Shown here: positions 53,977 through 62,438 of the stretch, piece by piece | Numbering within the stretch: position 1 is the stretch's first letter | How the letters are laid out: the number at the start of each line of letters is the position of its first letter | Assembly (NCBI GenBank): GCA_963709355.1 | Contig: CAVPVY010000005.1 | Coordinates: 2,108,001-2,172,000, forward strand | Source of the DNA: PLOWO2-12-38-17 sp963709355 | GTDB lineage: Bacteria; Planctomycetota; Brocadiia; Brocadiales; Brocadiaceae | Length of the DNA stretch: 64,000 bases | Reading direction: 5' to 3' | Program-made: the position numbers and the translations under genes | Notes under the pieces: generated by a model | The model's database searches: none | Told to the model about the DNA's origin: nothing | The model's input: only the letters and a program-made list of their open reading frames with translations

Positions 53977-55134
53977 TCACGCTTTTTGTATTATAACTTC
54001 CTGTGTATCTCTTTTTGCTTTATTGTAAAGAGTATCGCGTTCGACAGGTTCTCGTCCAGCCTCTTCAATTAATTTAATAATTTCCTGAACGGTTAAAGAC
54101 TCCGGTGTCTCTGCGCCTGCGGCGTGTGTTATTTTCTCTTCCTTTACAGTACCATCAATGTCATCCACTCCAAAATTAAGAGAGACTTGTGATAGTTTAA
54201 TTCCAAGCATAATCCAGAATGCCTTGATGTGGTCAAAATTATTTAGCATTAACCGGCTAATTGAAATGACCTTTAAATCGAACATGGCTGTAGTACCTGA
54301 ACGATTTGATAATTCAGTATTTTTGGGATGGAATGCCAGCGGGATAAATGACATAAACCCGCCTGTCTCATCCTGAAGCTCCCTCAATTTAATTAAATGA
54401 TTAGTAATATCTTCAGGCGTTTCTATATGCCCGTACAACATTGTTGCATTGCTTCGTAAACCCAAATTATGCGCTTCACGCATTACCTGCAACCATCCGT
54501 CACCGCTTAACTTTTCCGGACACAATTGTTCCCGAATATATGGAGAAAATACCTCTGCGCCTCCGCCTGGCAGTGAACCAAGACCCGCCTCCTTGAGTTC
54601 TTTTAATGTCTGCCTTACTGAAAGCCTTGCGATGTGGGAAAGATGTTCAATTTCAACTGCAGTAAACGCCTGTATATGCAAATCAGGGCATCGTTCACGG
54701 ATTCCGCTCAACATCTTCACATAGAAATCAAAAGGCAGTTCTGGATGTAAGCCACCAACAATATGAATCTCTGTTGCGCCTTCTTCTGCTGCAATTATGG
54801 CCTTATCAAAAACCTCCTCCATCTCCATTGCATAAGAACCTGATTCCCCTTTATCCCTGCTGAATGCACAAAATCTACACCTATTCTTACAAATGTTTGA
54901 ATAGTTTATATGGCGGTTAATAATATAGTATGCCCTGTTAACATTCTTACGTTCACGAACAATATTGGCAATATAACCAAGATGGAGTATATCATTAGAC
55001 TTGAAGAGACACACCCCATCGTCATAACTCAGGCGCTCGCCACCATTAACCTTCTGCAGGATATCGTATATAGAAGATAATTTCAGCAATTTCTCCATTT
55101 TTATGAAAATATCAGAATTCAAATTTAAAATCAA
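53977..55134 (-). CDS. mqnE: Aminofutalosine synthase (menaquinone, futalosine route)
   Basis: This 385-residue radical SAM enzyme has 'NICKNRCRFCAFSRDKG' with the CxxxCxxC 4Fe-4S motif (about residues 80-87). It also has 'GLHPELPFDFYVKML', 'GGGAEVFSPYIREQLCPEK' and 'LNFGVDDIDGTVKEEKI', all characteristic of MqnE. It couples the chorismate-derived enolpyruvyl benzoate to adenosine (from SAM) in the first radical step of the futalosine menaquinone pathway. The start at 55134 lacks a clear ribosome-binding site; the internal ATG at 55098 (MEKLLKL) is an alternative. It heads the leftward gene run. Confidence 0.93.
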   Translation of the reverse strand: MILNLNSDIFIKMEKLLKLSSIYDILQKVNGGERLSYDDGVCLFKSNDILHLGYIANIVRERKNVNRAYYIINRHINYSNICKNRCRFCAFSRDKGESGSYAMEMEEVFDKAIIAAEEGATEIHIVGGLHPELPFDFYVKMLSGIRERCPDLHIQAFTAVEIEHLSHIARLSVRQTLKELKEAGLGSLPGGGAEVFSPYIREQLCPEKLSGDGWLQVMREAHNLGLRSNATMLYGHIETPEDITNHLIKLRELQDETGGFMSFIPLAFHPKNTELSNRSGTTAMFDLKVISISRLMLNNFDHIKAFWIMLGIKLSQVSLNFGVDDIDGTVKEEKITHAAGAETPESLTVQEIIKLIEEAGREPVERDTLYNKAKRDTQEVIIQKA

Positions 55135-55304
55135 GGAATATGTCCTTTAACTAACGCCACAAAAAATGTTAAATTGGTCAGATTACATAACCAAAATTAC
55201 TTGCATATAAATATAATTATCGTTTATTATTAAATAGATAATAACTAGTATAGAAAAAATTAAAATGGCTAATTTTTAGAAAAATCTTAGGGAGATTCTT
55301 TGAT

Positions 55305-56621
55305 TTGGAAATGCAACAAGAACTATACACCCCATCTATTCAAAACGTCATAACTGAAGCTAAACAAACAAAAATAAACAAATCAAATAAAGGCAAAAAG
55401 AACTGGTGGAATTCACAAAAGTTACGATGGTCAATACAAATAGCATTTATTATCGTTGTACTCATCATTGGATGGCAATTTTATACCTTTGTAAAATATT
55501 GTGAATCGGGTGGAGAAGGATTTTATATGCCAAGACCACCTGGCGTTGAATCCTTCCTGCCAATCAGCGCCTTAATGGGTACAAAGTACTTTTTTGGAAC
55601 AGGCAAGATTAATCCTATACACCCTGCGGGATTTGTCATTTTTGGAACACTTCTTCTTACGGCTATTTTTTACAGAAGAGGTTTTTGTGGCTGGATTTGC
55701 CCCATTGGTTTGATATCAGAATGGGAGTGGCGGCTCGGAGACCTGCTTTTAAAGAAACTCCCGCAACGGGTTTCACATACAATAAAACACTTTCCAACCA
55801 GAATCACTGCCGGATTGAGCCTTATCTTTACGCCTATTGTCGGACTGCTCATTATAGAAGTTCTAACCATGGAATCCTTTAAATCTCAGGTTTTCATGTA
55901 TTTAACACCCGCTTTTATCCTGGCAATGGTACTGCCTTTTGTTGTTCCGCGAAGATTCTGGTCAGACAATGTAAATGATACAATTGCGAGGGCATGGAAA
56001 TATTCAATCCTTGCATTTTTCATTCAGGTAATTATTATCAAAATGCCCATAGCACAGTTAGAAATTATGTACACAAAGGTTCCGTTTGTTCGTGTGGCAG
56101 ATGTTAAGATGCTTAAATTTTTCACAAATATGTCTGGCATGGCGCTATCTATAACCCTTGCTATCTTGATTATTTCGCTTGTTAACAAAAATTTTTGGTG
56201 CCGCTTTTTCTGTCCGTATGGCGCTCTTCTGGGAATTATAGCATATGCAAGTCCTATGAGGATTACGCGAGATACCGTGAAATGTATTGATTGCGGAAAA
56301 TGCACCAGAGCATGTGCGATGCATATCCTTGTGGAGAAGAAGAAACATGTCCTGACCCACGAATGCGTAGCCTGCTACGACTGCGTCAATGCCTGTCCGG
56401 TTAACGGAGCGCTGGATATGAAGCTTGTTGGAGACCGCAAGAAAATTCATTACGGTATTTACGCCATTATGCTCGTTGGCCTTTATGTTGCCGTAACAAA
56501 CACGGCTCGTGCTACTGGACACTGGTACACGAAAATTAATGATGCCGAATATATCCTGAGAATATCAGAACTCAACCAGCCAAAGTATCTGCATAAAGCA
56601 GGACAGTTTGAGACAGAATAG
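55305..56621 (+). CDS. NapH/NosR-like membrane polyferredoxin
   Basis: This 438-residue protein starts with TTG at 55305, ten bases after AGGGAG, with an in-frame ATG two codons later as alternative. There are about five or six membrane segments, with two CxxxCP loops ('GFCGWICPIGL' near 130 and 'FWCRFFCPYGA' near 300). Two 4Fe-4S clusters follow ('CIDCGKCTRACAMHI' and 'CVACYDCVNACPVNG', about 327-370). Proteins of this kind move electrons between quinol and periplasmic partners, as NapH and NosR do. It is probably used in the branched nitrogen respiration of the cell, but no reductase gene is adjacent. It is divergent from mqnE. Confidence 0.85.
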   Translation: MEMQQELYTPSIQNVITEAKQTKINKSNKGKKNWWNSQKLRWSIQIAFIIVVLIIGWQFYTFVKYCESGGEGFYMPRPPGVESFLPISALMGTKYFFGTGKINPIHPAGFVIFGTLLLTAIFYRRGFCGWICPIGLISEWEWRLGDLLLKKLPQRVSHTIKHFPTRITAGLSLIFTPIVGLLIIEVLTMESFKSQVFMYLTPAFILAMVLPFVVPRRFWSDNVNDTIARAWKYSILAFFIQVIIIKMPIAQLEIMYTKVPFVRVADVKMLKFFTNMSGMALSITLAILIISLVNKNFWCRFFCPYGALLGIIAYASPMRITRDTVKCIDCGKCTRACAMHILVEKKKHVLTHECVACYDCVNACPVNGALDMKLVGDRKKIHYGIYAIMLVGLYVAVTNTARATGHWYTKINDAEYILRISELNQPKYLHKAGQFETE

Positions 56622-56717
56622 GTTAAATAAAACCAATTACAAATTATGATTATAGAAAAATCTGAAGACTTATTCACTCCTGCTTCGCACTTTATTAAAC
56701 AGTAAAAGGTTTAAATT

Positions 56718-57404
56718 ATGACAACGATTCTTGCAGTAGGACCCCACCCTGATGATGTGGAAGGTGGTATGGGCGGAAGTATTCTAAAATTAGTATCGCT
56801 GGGATACGATGTTCATATTTTAGATTTAACAAATGGCGAACCCACACCACACGGAAGCCCAGAAATAAGACAAAAAGAATGGGAACAAGCGTCTTTTATG
56901 CTGGGAATAAAGAGCAGAATGGTACTTGACCTTCCAAACCGTTATCTGTTAGACAATATTGAGGCGCGTAAGAAAGTTGCGGCTGTTATTCGGAAAATAA
57001 AGCCTCAAATCCTTTTTCTTCCCTACTGGATTGATGCGCATCCTGACCACGTTCAGACAACACAAATCAGCGAAGCGGCACGCTTTTATGCAAAACTTAC
57101 AAAATCAGATATCCCCGGCGAACCTTGTTATCCATCACATATCTATTATTATCTCTGCTCTCATTTCAGGCTTCACGTTACGCCTGCATTCATTTTAGAC
57201 ATCAGCAAGGAATTTGAAAAGAAACTTCAGATTGCAAAGGTTTACAAATCACAGTTTGCCTATGACGATGTGCGGTGGAAACACATCACTAATTCAATTA
57301 TGGCAAAGAATCAATATTACGGCAATCTGATAAGGGTTGATTATGGCGAGCCGTTTATGAGTCACGAGCAGGTCGGTTTAAAAGATATTCGTGATATCAT
57401 ATGA
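56718..57404 (+). CDS. PIG-L/LmbE-family deacetylase, BshB1-like
   Basis: In this 228-residue protein 'AVGPHPDDVEGGMGG' (about residues 5-19) holds the zinc-binding HPDD and 'YWIDAHPDHVQTTQI' (about 106-120) the third ligand. The family removes acetyl groups from GlcNAc-type substrates in bacillithiol, mycothiol or GPI synthesis; BshB1 is the closest pattern I recall, but no other bacillithiol gene is seen. It overlaps the AIR-synthase-like gene by four bases (ATGA at 57401-57404), so the two are coupled. Confidence 0.87.
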   Translation: MTTILAVGPHPDDVEGGMGGSILKLVSLGYDVHILDLTNGEPTPHGSPEIRQKEWEQASFMLGIKSRMVLDLPNRYLLDNIEARKKVAAVIRKIKPQILFLPYWIDAHPDHVQTTQISEAARFYAKLTKSDIPGEPCYPSHIYYYLCSHFRLHVTPAFILDISKEFEKKLQIAKVYKSQFAYDDVRWKHITNSIMAKNQYYGNLIRVDYGEPFMSHEQVGLKDIRDII

Positions 57405-58414
57405 ATTATTTCCCTGTAGGAAAACTTGATTTAAAATTACTCGAAAGGCTTATCACTTTAAATCCTATAAAAGACCCAAGAGTTATTGTTGGTCCACGGA
57501 TTGGCGAGGATGCAGCAGTTATTGATTTTGGGAAAAAATATCTAGTAGCAAAAACAGACCCTGTTACCTTCACCACCTATCGTATTGGCTGGTATGCCGT
57601 TAATGTAAACGCCAATGATATTGCCACAATGGGCGCCACCCCAAAGTGGTTTCTCGCAACGCTGTTACTGCCTGAAAAAAGAACTAATAAGAAAGTAGTC
57701 ACACAAATTTTTAATGATATTATTAAATCAACACAAGCATTAAACATCACACTGTGCGGCGGTCATACAGAAATATCAAGCAAAGTTGACAGGCCAATAG
57801 TAATTGGACATATGCTGGGTGAGGTAGAAAAGAATAAACTGGTAGTAAATACTAATGCCCGTCCCGGTGACGACCTCTTACTAACAAAAGGCATTGCAAT
57901 TGAGGGAACAGCAATTATTGCCCGCGAAAAGGTATCAGCATTAAGAAAGGAATTTGGAGAAAAATTTGTTAAGAGGGCGCAAGCATTCATAAACAATCCT
58001 GGATTGAGTGTAGTAAAAGATGCATTACTTGCAAATAAAGCAGCTTGTATAAACGCCATGCATGACCCAACTGAGGGCGGGCTGGCTACAGGTATTTTTG
58101 AGCTTACAAAGGTGTCGGGAACAGGCGCAATAATAGAAATGGAAAAGATTCAAATTTATAAAGAAACAGAACAGATTTGCAAGTTTTTCAACATTGACCC
58201 GCTTGGCCTTATCGCCTCCGGTGCATTATTGATTACGCTTGGTCCTAAAGACACAAGAAAAGTAATTACTGCTCTTATTAAGCATGGTATAACATGTACT
58301 AAAATTGGTAAACTCACAAAAGAAAGCGAGGGATTAATACTTTTAAGGAAAGGCAAATTTATAAAAATGCCAACGTTCAAAGTAGATGAGATTACAAGTT
58401 TAATAACGGCTTAA
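57401..58414 (+). CDS. AIR synthase-related (PurM/HypE/ThiL-like) protein
   Basis: In this 337-residue protein 'GPRIGEDAAVIDFG' (about residues 27-40) matches the glycine-rich ATP-binding start of PurM-superfamily proteins. 'VNVNANDIATMGATPKWFLATLLLP' and 'HDPTEGGLATGIFEL' match the HypE/SelD-like core. The reaction is unknown; the group includes HypE, which makes the hydrogenase CN ligand, and thiamine-phosphate kinase. Its last 14 bases lie inside an attC-like site (58401-58458), so the integron-type cassettes begin exactly at its 3' end. Confidence 0.85.
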   Translation: MNYFPVGKLDLKLLERLITLNPIKDPRVIVGPRIGEDAAVIDFGKKYLVAKTDPVTFTTYRIGWYAVNVNANDIATMGATPKWFLATLLLPEKRTNKKVVTQIFNDIIKSTQALNITLCGGHTEISSKVDRPIVIGHMLGEVEKNKLVVNTNARPGDDLLLTKGIAIEGTAIIAREKVSALRKEFGEKFVKRAQAFINNPGLSVVKDALLANKAACINAMHDPTEGGLATGIFELTKVSGTGAIIEMEKIQIYKETEQICKFFNIDPLGLIASGALLITLGPKDTRKVITALIKHGITCTKIGKLTKESEGLILLRKGKFIKMPTFKVDEITSLITA

Positions 58415-58458
58415 ATCAGCGGTGGCTATCAGCCGTCCACTGGAGTGATTTGTTAGCT
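58401..58458 (-). other. attC-like integron recombination site B
   Basis: This 58-base imperfect palindrome, read on the minus strand, starts with AGCTAAC (58458-58452) and ends with GTTATTA (58407-58401). The arms AAATCA...GTGG and CC..CTGATTT fold around GGCT-GAT-AGCC. AGCTAAC is the exact complement of the leading core GTTAGCT of the lipoprotein cassette (59082-59076), as expected for an inserted cassette. Confidence 0.65.
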
Positions 58459-58484
58459 GAACACTATCACGCATGGACATATCG

Positions 58485-59060
58485 CTATTGCTTCAAGGAG
58501 TGTTCAACTTTTATTGCAACTTGATCAGCTTTGTCTGGCCCATGCAAAACTACGGTGTCAAAAACAGAATTAATTGTACCAAATAAGCAGTATTGAAAAT
58601 CGTCAAGACTATTACGATTGTCTCTGAGGTTAAGATAAAACCTATATTTTTTCACAAACTCAGGAAATTCATTAATCTCCAATTTATCATCTTTGATGAG
58701 TAACGAATTGGCAATATGAAGAGTGTTTCCTTCGGACCACGCACCAACCATTTTGAGACGAGCTAACTCCTGCACAACTTTTGAGTCTGGTTTTGCACCT
58801 CCCAAATATTTTGAACCCACATACGTAAGAACGTGCAAATTATACTTCTCAGTAAAATCTTTGCGTATCGCATCTGAATTATGCCTGACACCAAAGAACA
58901 AACCCCATTTGTTGTATTTCTTTTCAAGATCAACTCCGGAAATCTGTTCGCACCATTCTTCCCAAGTATCTACCTCGTGATGTGAGCATCCTTGAAAGAT
59001 AAAAAGGCTTGCAAATAGTACACCGCAAATGAAAGACCTAACCCTATTTGTTCTAATCAT
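58485..59060 (-). CDS. Lipoprotein of unknown function in an integron-type cassette
   Basis: This 191-residue protein has a signal peptide with lipobox IFQGC (lipidated Cys25). The mature part has no domain I recognise; it contains 'EEWCEQISGVDLEKKYNKWG', 'YVGSKYLGGAKPDSKVVQEL' and 'FLNLRDNRNSLDDF'-like stretches and a Cys pair. The ATG lies 16 bases inside the cassette's first core site and the stop 27 bases before attC-B, the tight packing of a gene cassette. It should be anchored to a membrane facing the periplasm. The GC-richer attC flanks differ from the surrounding DNA. Confidence 0.75.
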   Translation of the reverse strand: MIRTNRVRSFICGVLFASLFIFQGCSHHEVDTWEEWCEQISGVDLEKKYNKWGLFFGVRHNSDAIRKDFTEKYNLHVLTYVGSKYLGGAKPDSKVVQELARLKMVGAWSEGNTLHIANSLLIKDDKLEINEFPEFVKKYRFYLNLRDNRNSLDDFQYCLFGTINSVFDTVVLHGPDKADQVAIKVEHSLKQ

Positions 59061-59075
59061 CCTTATATATCTCCC

Positions 59076-59165
59076 AGCTAACGCCCCGCGTGAGCAGCAC
59101 CGGCCACAGAATCACAGGAAACTGCGCTGCGTATCAAGGCGTCCGACTCCACGAGGATGTTAGAC
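59076..59165 (-). other. attC-like integron recombination site A
   Basis: This 90-base imperfect palindrome, read on the minus strand, runs from GTCTAAC (59165-59159) to GTTAGCT (59082-59076). The arms CTAACATCCTCGTGGAG and its counterpart pair with GCTGCTCACGCGGGGCGTTAG with mismatches, leaving a GC-rich central loop. GTCTAAC is the complement of the core GTTAGAC at 59751-59745, which opens the upstream cassette. Confidence 0.7.
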
Positions 59166-59177
59166 CGCTAAATGTTT

Positions 59178-59728
59178 TCATGAAAGCACCCACCTCACCG
59201 CCTGAACAGCCAAGTACAGAACAGCCGTCGCCCCAACAAAAACCAAGCTCCAGAATACAACGATTTGCCATCGCGAAGGTCTAGGGGTGGGAATAACGTT
59301 GAGGATTTTTGCAAACCCTTCGTCAGATTTTATGTATGCGTTAATTCGATCCCAAGTAAGCGGCGGAAAATACAGATATGAAATTGTGAGCTACTCCTCG
59401 GGAACAAGTTTGGGAATCACAATTTCTGAACCACCAGTCGGTGCATTTTCGGTTGAATGTGGAATGCTTGGAAATATTTGGTAATTGGGTGGTAAAACGT
59501 TGTGACCTATGCGAACGTTATTTGGCGCTTCACGACCTGCATTTCGTACAACTATGGCATGGGTGTAAACCTGCGTTCTGTTCGCATCATTAAGCGTGAA
59601 CGTGATACGTGCCCCAGATACGAGAGCAGTTTAGGACGCTTAGTGAGAATTCGGTCAAGAAAGCGGCCGAGAAAAAGAGTAACTAACGGAACCGCGATTT
59701 TAATAACCAAATCATAGTCGATTTTCAT
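59178..59728 (-). pseudogene. Membrane-anchored cassette protein, frameshift plus nonsense codon
   Basis: The ATG at 59728 follows AGGAGAAGG. It reads MKIDYDLVIKIAVPLVTLFLG (membrane segment), then LTKRPKLLSYLGHVS. A missing base at 59602/59603 shifts the frame, after which FTLNDANRTQVYTHAIVVRN...NNVRIGHNVLPPNYQIFPSIPHSTENAPTGG follows in parts. An in-frame TAG sits at 59391-59393, then LTISYLYFPPLTWDRINAYI, a second membrane segment 'WSLVFVGATAVLYLAVQA' and a TGA at 59178-59180. With the base restored it is 552 bases, 183 residues. Open frames on the plus strand here are antisense shadows. Confidence 0.75.
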
Positions 59729-59744
59729 TCCTTCTCCTGCATCG

Positions 59745-59751
59745 GTCTAAC
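59745..59751 (-). other. Integron core site opening the cassette array
   Basis: GTTAGAC on the minus strand fits the GTTRRRY core consensus and is complementary to the GTCTAAC end of attC-A. It marks the upstream edge of the pseudogene cassette, 17 bases before its ATG. No integrase gene or attI was seen in the window. Confidence 0.55.
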
Positions 59752-60024
59752 ATTTATTTTTATCTTTATTCTATAATTGTCAGCATGTTATCTCATGGAA
59801 TAACATATGTCAACCCAAAACAGGCAGAATTCCGTTGAGTGTAACTGAATTTTAGATATAAACATGCCCTATTTATTATTAAGATAAATTATGATACATG
59901 TTTAAATTTGTTATGCCTTTGGCTTTTAAAGACCGTTTTCATTCAGAGGTATATTATTGTTAAAGAAAAACTTGTCGTTTACTCTAGATAATAATCTAAA
60001 AGGCCAGTGGTTCAACGCTTAACA
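59752..60024. other. AT-rich spacer
   Basis: No gene or recognisable element was seen between the cassette edge and the peroxiredoxin stop. Confidence 0.5.
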
Positions 60025-60621
60025 CTAGCTTTTAGAATACATAGAAAAGGCTTGTAACACCTCCTCTGCGTGGTTCTTTACGTCCACCTTCTTAAATATG
60101 TAAACGATTTTGCCACGTTCATCAATCAGATATGAATATCGTTTCGCCATAAGAGAGCCTAAAATGCCGCCAGAAGCTCCGTATGCTTTTGCAACTTCTT
60201 TTTTCTCATCACTCAACAAAACAAAGGGCAGTCTATGTTTTTCCTTGAATTTTCGGTGGGATTCTGGTGAGTCGAAACTGACACCCAGAATAACAATCCC
60301 AGCCTCCTGCAATATGCTGTATCCATCACGAAAACTGCAAGCCTCTTTCGTACATCCGGGTGTATTATCCTTTGGATAAAAATAGAGTACTACCTTTTTA
60401 CCGCGAAATTCGGCGAGCGCACGCATCTTGCCTGTTTCATCCTTTAATTGAAAATCGGGCGCAGAATCACCCACATTCACCGGCATAGCATCTTCTCCTT
60501 TCGCAATCCCCATGATAAAGAATAATATAACTACACTAAGAACAAAAAAGGCATTCATGCATCTTATGAACACAAGAACGCCTTCCCAGTAAAACAACTT
60601 CGCCAAAGCAACTCCCTTCAT
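60025..60621 (-). CDS. Thioredoxin-dependent peroxiredoxin, Bcp/PrxQ type, exported
   Basis: This 198-residue protein has peroxidatic Cys90 and resolving Cys95 in 'NTPGCTKEACSF', the five-residue spacing of PrxQ/Bcp enzymes. The residues before about 45 contain a hydrophobic helix ('MNAFFVLSVVILFFIMGIAKG'), so it is anchored or exported rather than cytosolic like most Bcp. The ATG of MNAFF (60558) is an alternative start. It detoxifies hydrogen peroxide and organic peroxides. Its start overlaps the stop of the upstream metal-binding gene (TAATG), so the two are coupled. Confidence 0.9.
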   Translation of the reverse strand: MKGVALAKLFYWEGVLVFIRCMNAFFVLSVVILFFIMGIAKGEDAMPVNVGDSAPDFQLKDETGKMRALAEFRGKKVVLYFYPKDNTPGCTKEACSFRDGYSILQEAGIVILGVSFDSPESHRKFKEKHRLPFVLLSDEKKEVAKAYGASGGILGSLMAKRYSYLIDERGKIVYIFKKVDVKNHAEEVLQAFSMYSKS

Positions 60622-60908
60622 TATTTCTGTTCTTTATCTTTCATGCACTTGCTCGGGTCTTTTTTGAACGTATCGGCACAACTCTCACAGCAGAGATGAA
60701 TAGTCTTTCCCTTGTGTTCAACCTTTATAGACTGGTCTTTATTAGCAATACCCTTTCCGCATACTATGCATTTCACCTCAGCCTTTTCATCTGCTGAAAC
60801 CGCCTTTGTGCCACAACACTCAGAACCATTAACCATAGGAACAGCATATGTACCCATTGAAAGTAAAGCCACAGCAGCAACACCTGCAAAATATCCAATA
60901 CACTTCAT
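60621..60908 (-). CDS. Small exported metal-binding protein (TRASH/YHS-like)
   Basis: This 95-residue protein has a signal peptide (1-22, ending TYA-V). The mature part has eight cysteines in 'GSECCG', 'VKCIVCGKGI', 'IHLCCESCADTF' and 'SKCM', the arrangement of small TRASH/YHS-type zinc or copper-binding domains. It is translationally coupled to the peroxiredoxin, which suggests a joint role in metal or oxidant stress in the periplasm. It may alternatively be a haem or Cu chaperone; the metal is not predictable. Confidence 0.75.
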   Translation of the reverse strand: MKCIGYFAGVAAVALLSMGTYAVPMVNGSECCGTKAVSADEKAEVKCIVCGKGIANKDQSIKVEHKGKTIHLCCESCADTFKKDPSKCMKDKEQK

Positions 60909-61118
60909 AAATATTCTCCTTAAAAATAAAAATTATTTACAAGCTAAAAATTACATTATAAAATTAATATTAAATGAATATTCCATAAGAGGCAATAAGA
61001 AAAACCCAAGTAAATCTAATTATGCAAATAAACGTTTCGTCAGGCAAATGATCAATTTCTAGTTGCGTAGGGACGATATATTATCTGACGTGACATGCAC
61101 TACTAGATATGAAAATAG

Positions 61119-61134
61119 ATTCCTGCTTTCGCAG
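61119..61134. repeat. Short palindromic dispersed repeat, copy 2
   Basis: ATTCCTGC-TTTC-GCAG, related to the copy at 5166-5185. Confidence 0.4.
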
Positions 61135-61255
61135 AGATTGCCTCGTACTTGACACGGTGAATAACAAGTTATTTCTGTAGTCTACTAGTTTTGTCAGGTT
61201 TATCCGTTTCCTATCTTAAATAAAATGGATTTTTATAATTTATAATTGATTTCCC

Positions 61256-61283
61256 TTGCAATATATACTTTTCAAGGTATATT
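61256..61283 (+). promoter_or_regulatory. Sigma-70-type promoter for hflKC
   Basis: TTGCAA (61256-61261) and TATATT (61278-61283) are spaced 16 bases apart, about 150 bases before the hflK start. Confidence 0.55.
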
Positions 61284-61430
61284 CTTGTAATAGGATTACA
61301 AGTTACCTTTAGTTTGCTGTACACACTTATCATAATGCCAATATCATAGAAATGAGCGTCATGTTATTAATCAAAGGCAACCTTATGTACACAAAATCCA
61401 ACAGTAAGAGCAAGGATACGGAGGGATAAT

Positions 61431-62438
61431 ATGCCAGAATACGGACCATACAGAAGACCGGAGGAAATGAATTTCCAGGATATACCATGGAAATCAATAA
61501 AGAAATTCATTCCGCCATTTCTTATCATCATTTTTGTAATTGTCACAGGATATACCGCATTTTACACAGTAAAGGCAAATGAAGAGGCTGTAATCCTTAG
61601 ATTCGGTAAATATAGCGAAACTGTAGGACCTGGACTTCATACCAAAATCCCGTATGGTATTGATAAAGTGCTTAAGGGGGAAGTTAAGCGAATTTATAAT
61701 GAAGAGTTCGGCTTCCGCACAACAGAACGGCGACATTCAGGTACAATTGATTACGATTATCCTTATGCAAGAGAAGAGAAATTAATGCTTACGGGCGACC
61801 TTAATTGCGCTGAAGTACACTGGGTTATTCGGTACAAAATAAAGTCACTGGAGGAATATTTCTTTAATGTAAGAGATGTACGCGAAACTATTCGGGTCGT
61901 TTCACAGGCTGTCATGCGTACATTAGTTGGAGACCGTTCCATTGATGAAGTTTTAACAATTGGCAGAACAGAAATCGAACAAAAAGCCAAAGATGATATA
62001 CAAAAATTATTAGATAATTACAAATGTGGAATTGATATTCAGACGGTACTGCTCAAGGGAGTTAACCCACCAGAGCTTGTAAAAGACGCCTTTAATGCTG
62101 TAAACCAGGCACTTCAAATAAGAGATAGGATTATCAATGAAGCTGAAGGGCAAAGAAACAAAATACTACCTGCAGCAGAGGGTAAAAAGGAACAGGTTAT
62201 AAAAGAGGCTGAAGGTTATAAAATTCGTCGAATTAATGAAGCTACCGGCGATGTAAAGGCATTTCTCGTCATGTATGAAGAGTATAAAAAGGCTGAAGAC
62301 GTCACCAGAAGGAGACTATATCTTGAAACTATGTCAAGAATCATACCCAATTGTGAAAAGTTGTACATAATTGATAAAGACCTGCAAAGTATATTACCAA
62401 CATTTGGGCTCAATGAGGAAGGAGTGAAGAAACCATGA
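61431..62438 (+). CDS. hflK: SPFH/band-7 membrane protein HflK
   Basis: In this 335-residue protein one membrane segment (about 28-48) is followed by the SPFH domain ('EEAVILRFGKYSETVGPGLHTKIPYGIDKV') and a coiled coil rich in Ala, Glu and Lys (about 225-285). HflK and HflC form a cage around the FtsH protease in the inner membrane and limit its access to membrane proteins. GGAGGG lies eight bases before the ATG. It overlaps hflC by four bases (ATGA at 62435-62438). Confidence 0.92.
   Translation: MPEYGPYRRPEEMNFQDIPWKSIKKFIPPFLIIIFVIVTGYTAFYTVKANEEAVILRFGKYSETVGPGLHTKIPYGIDKVLKGEVKRIYNEEFGFRTTERRHSGTIDYDYPYAREEKLMLTGDLNCAEVHWVIRYKIKSLEEYFFNVRDVRETIRVVSQAVMRTLVGDRSIDEVLTIGRTEIEQKAKDDIQKLLDNYKCGIDIQTVLLKGVNPPELVKDAFNAVNQALQIRDRIINEAEGQRNKILPAAEGKKEQVIKEAEGYKIRRINEATGDVKAFLVMYEEYKKAEDVTRRRLYLETMSRIIPNCEKLYIIDKDLQSILPTFGLNEEGVKKP

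Larger units (their letters stand above)
60909..61430. other. Intergenic region before hflK
   Basis: There is no gene in these 520 bases. They hold the promoter at 61256-61283 and the short palindromic repeat at 61119-61134. Both flanking genes point away from this gap, so it should contain two divergent promoters. Confidence 0.5.

Noticed and set aside
59287..59717. Two plus-strand open frames
   Set aside because: The minus strand encodes a coherent membrane protein with one frameshift and one stop; the plus frames are its antisense.
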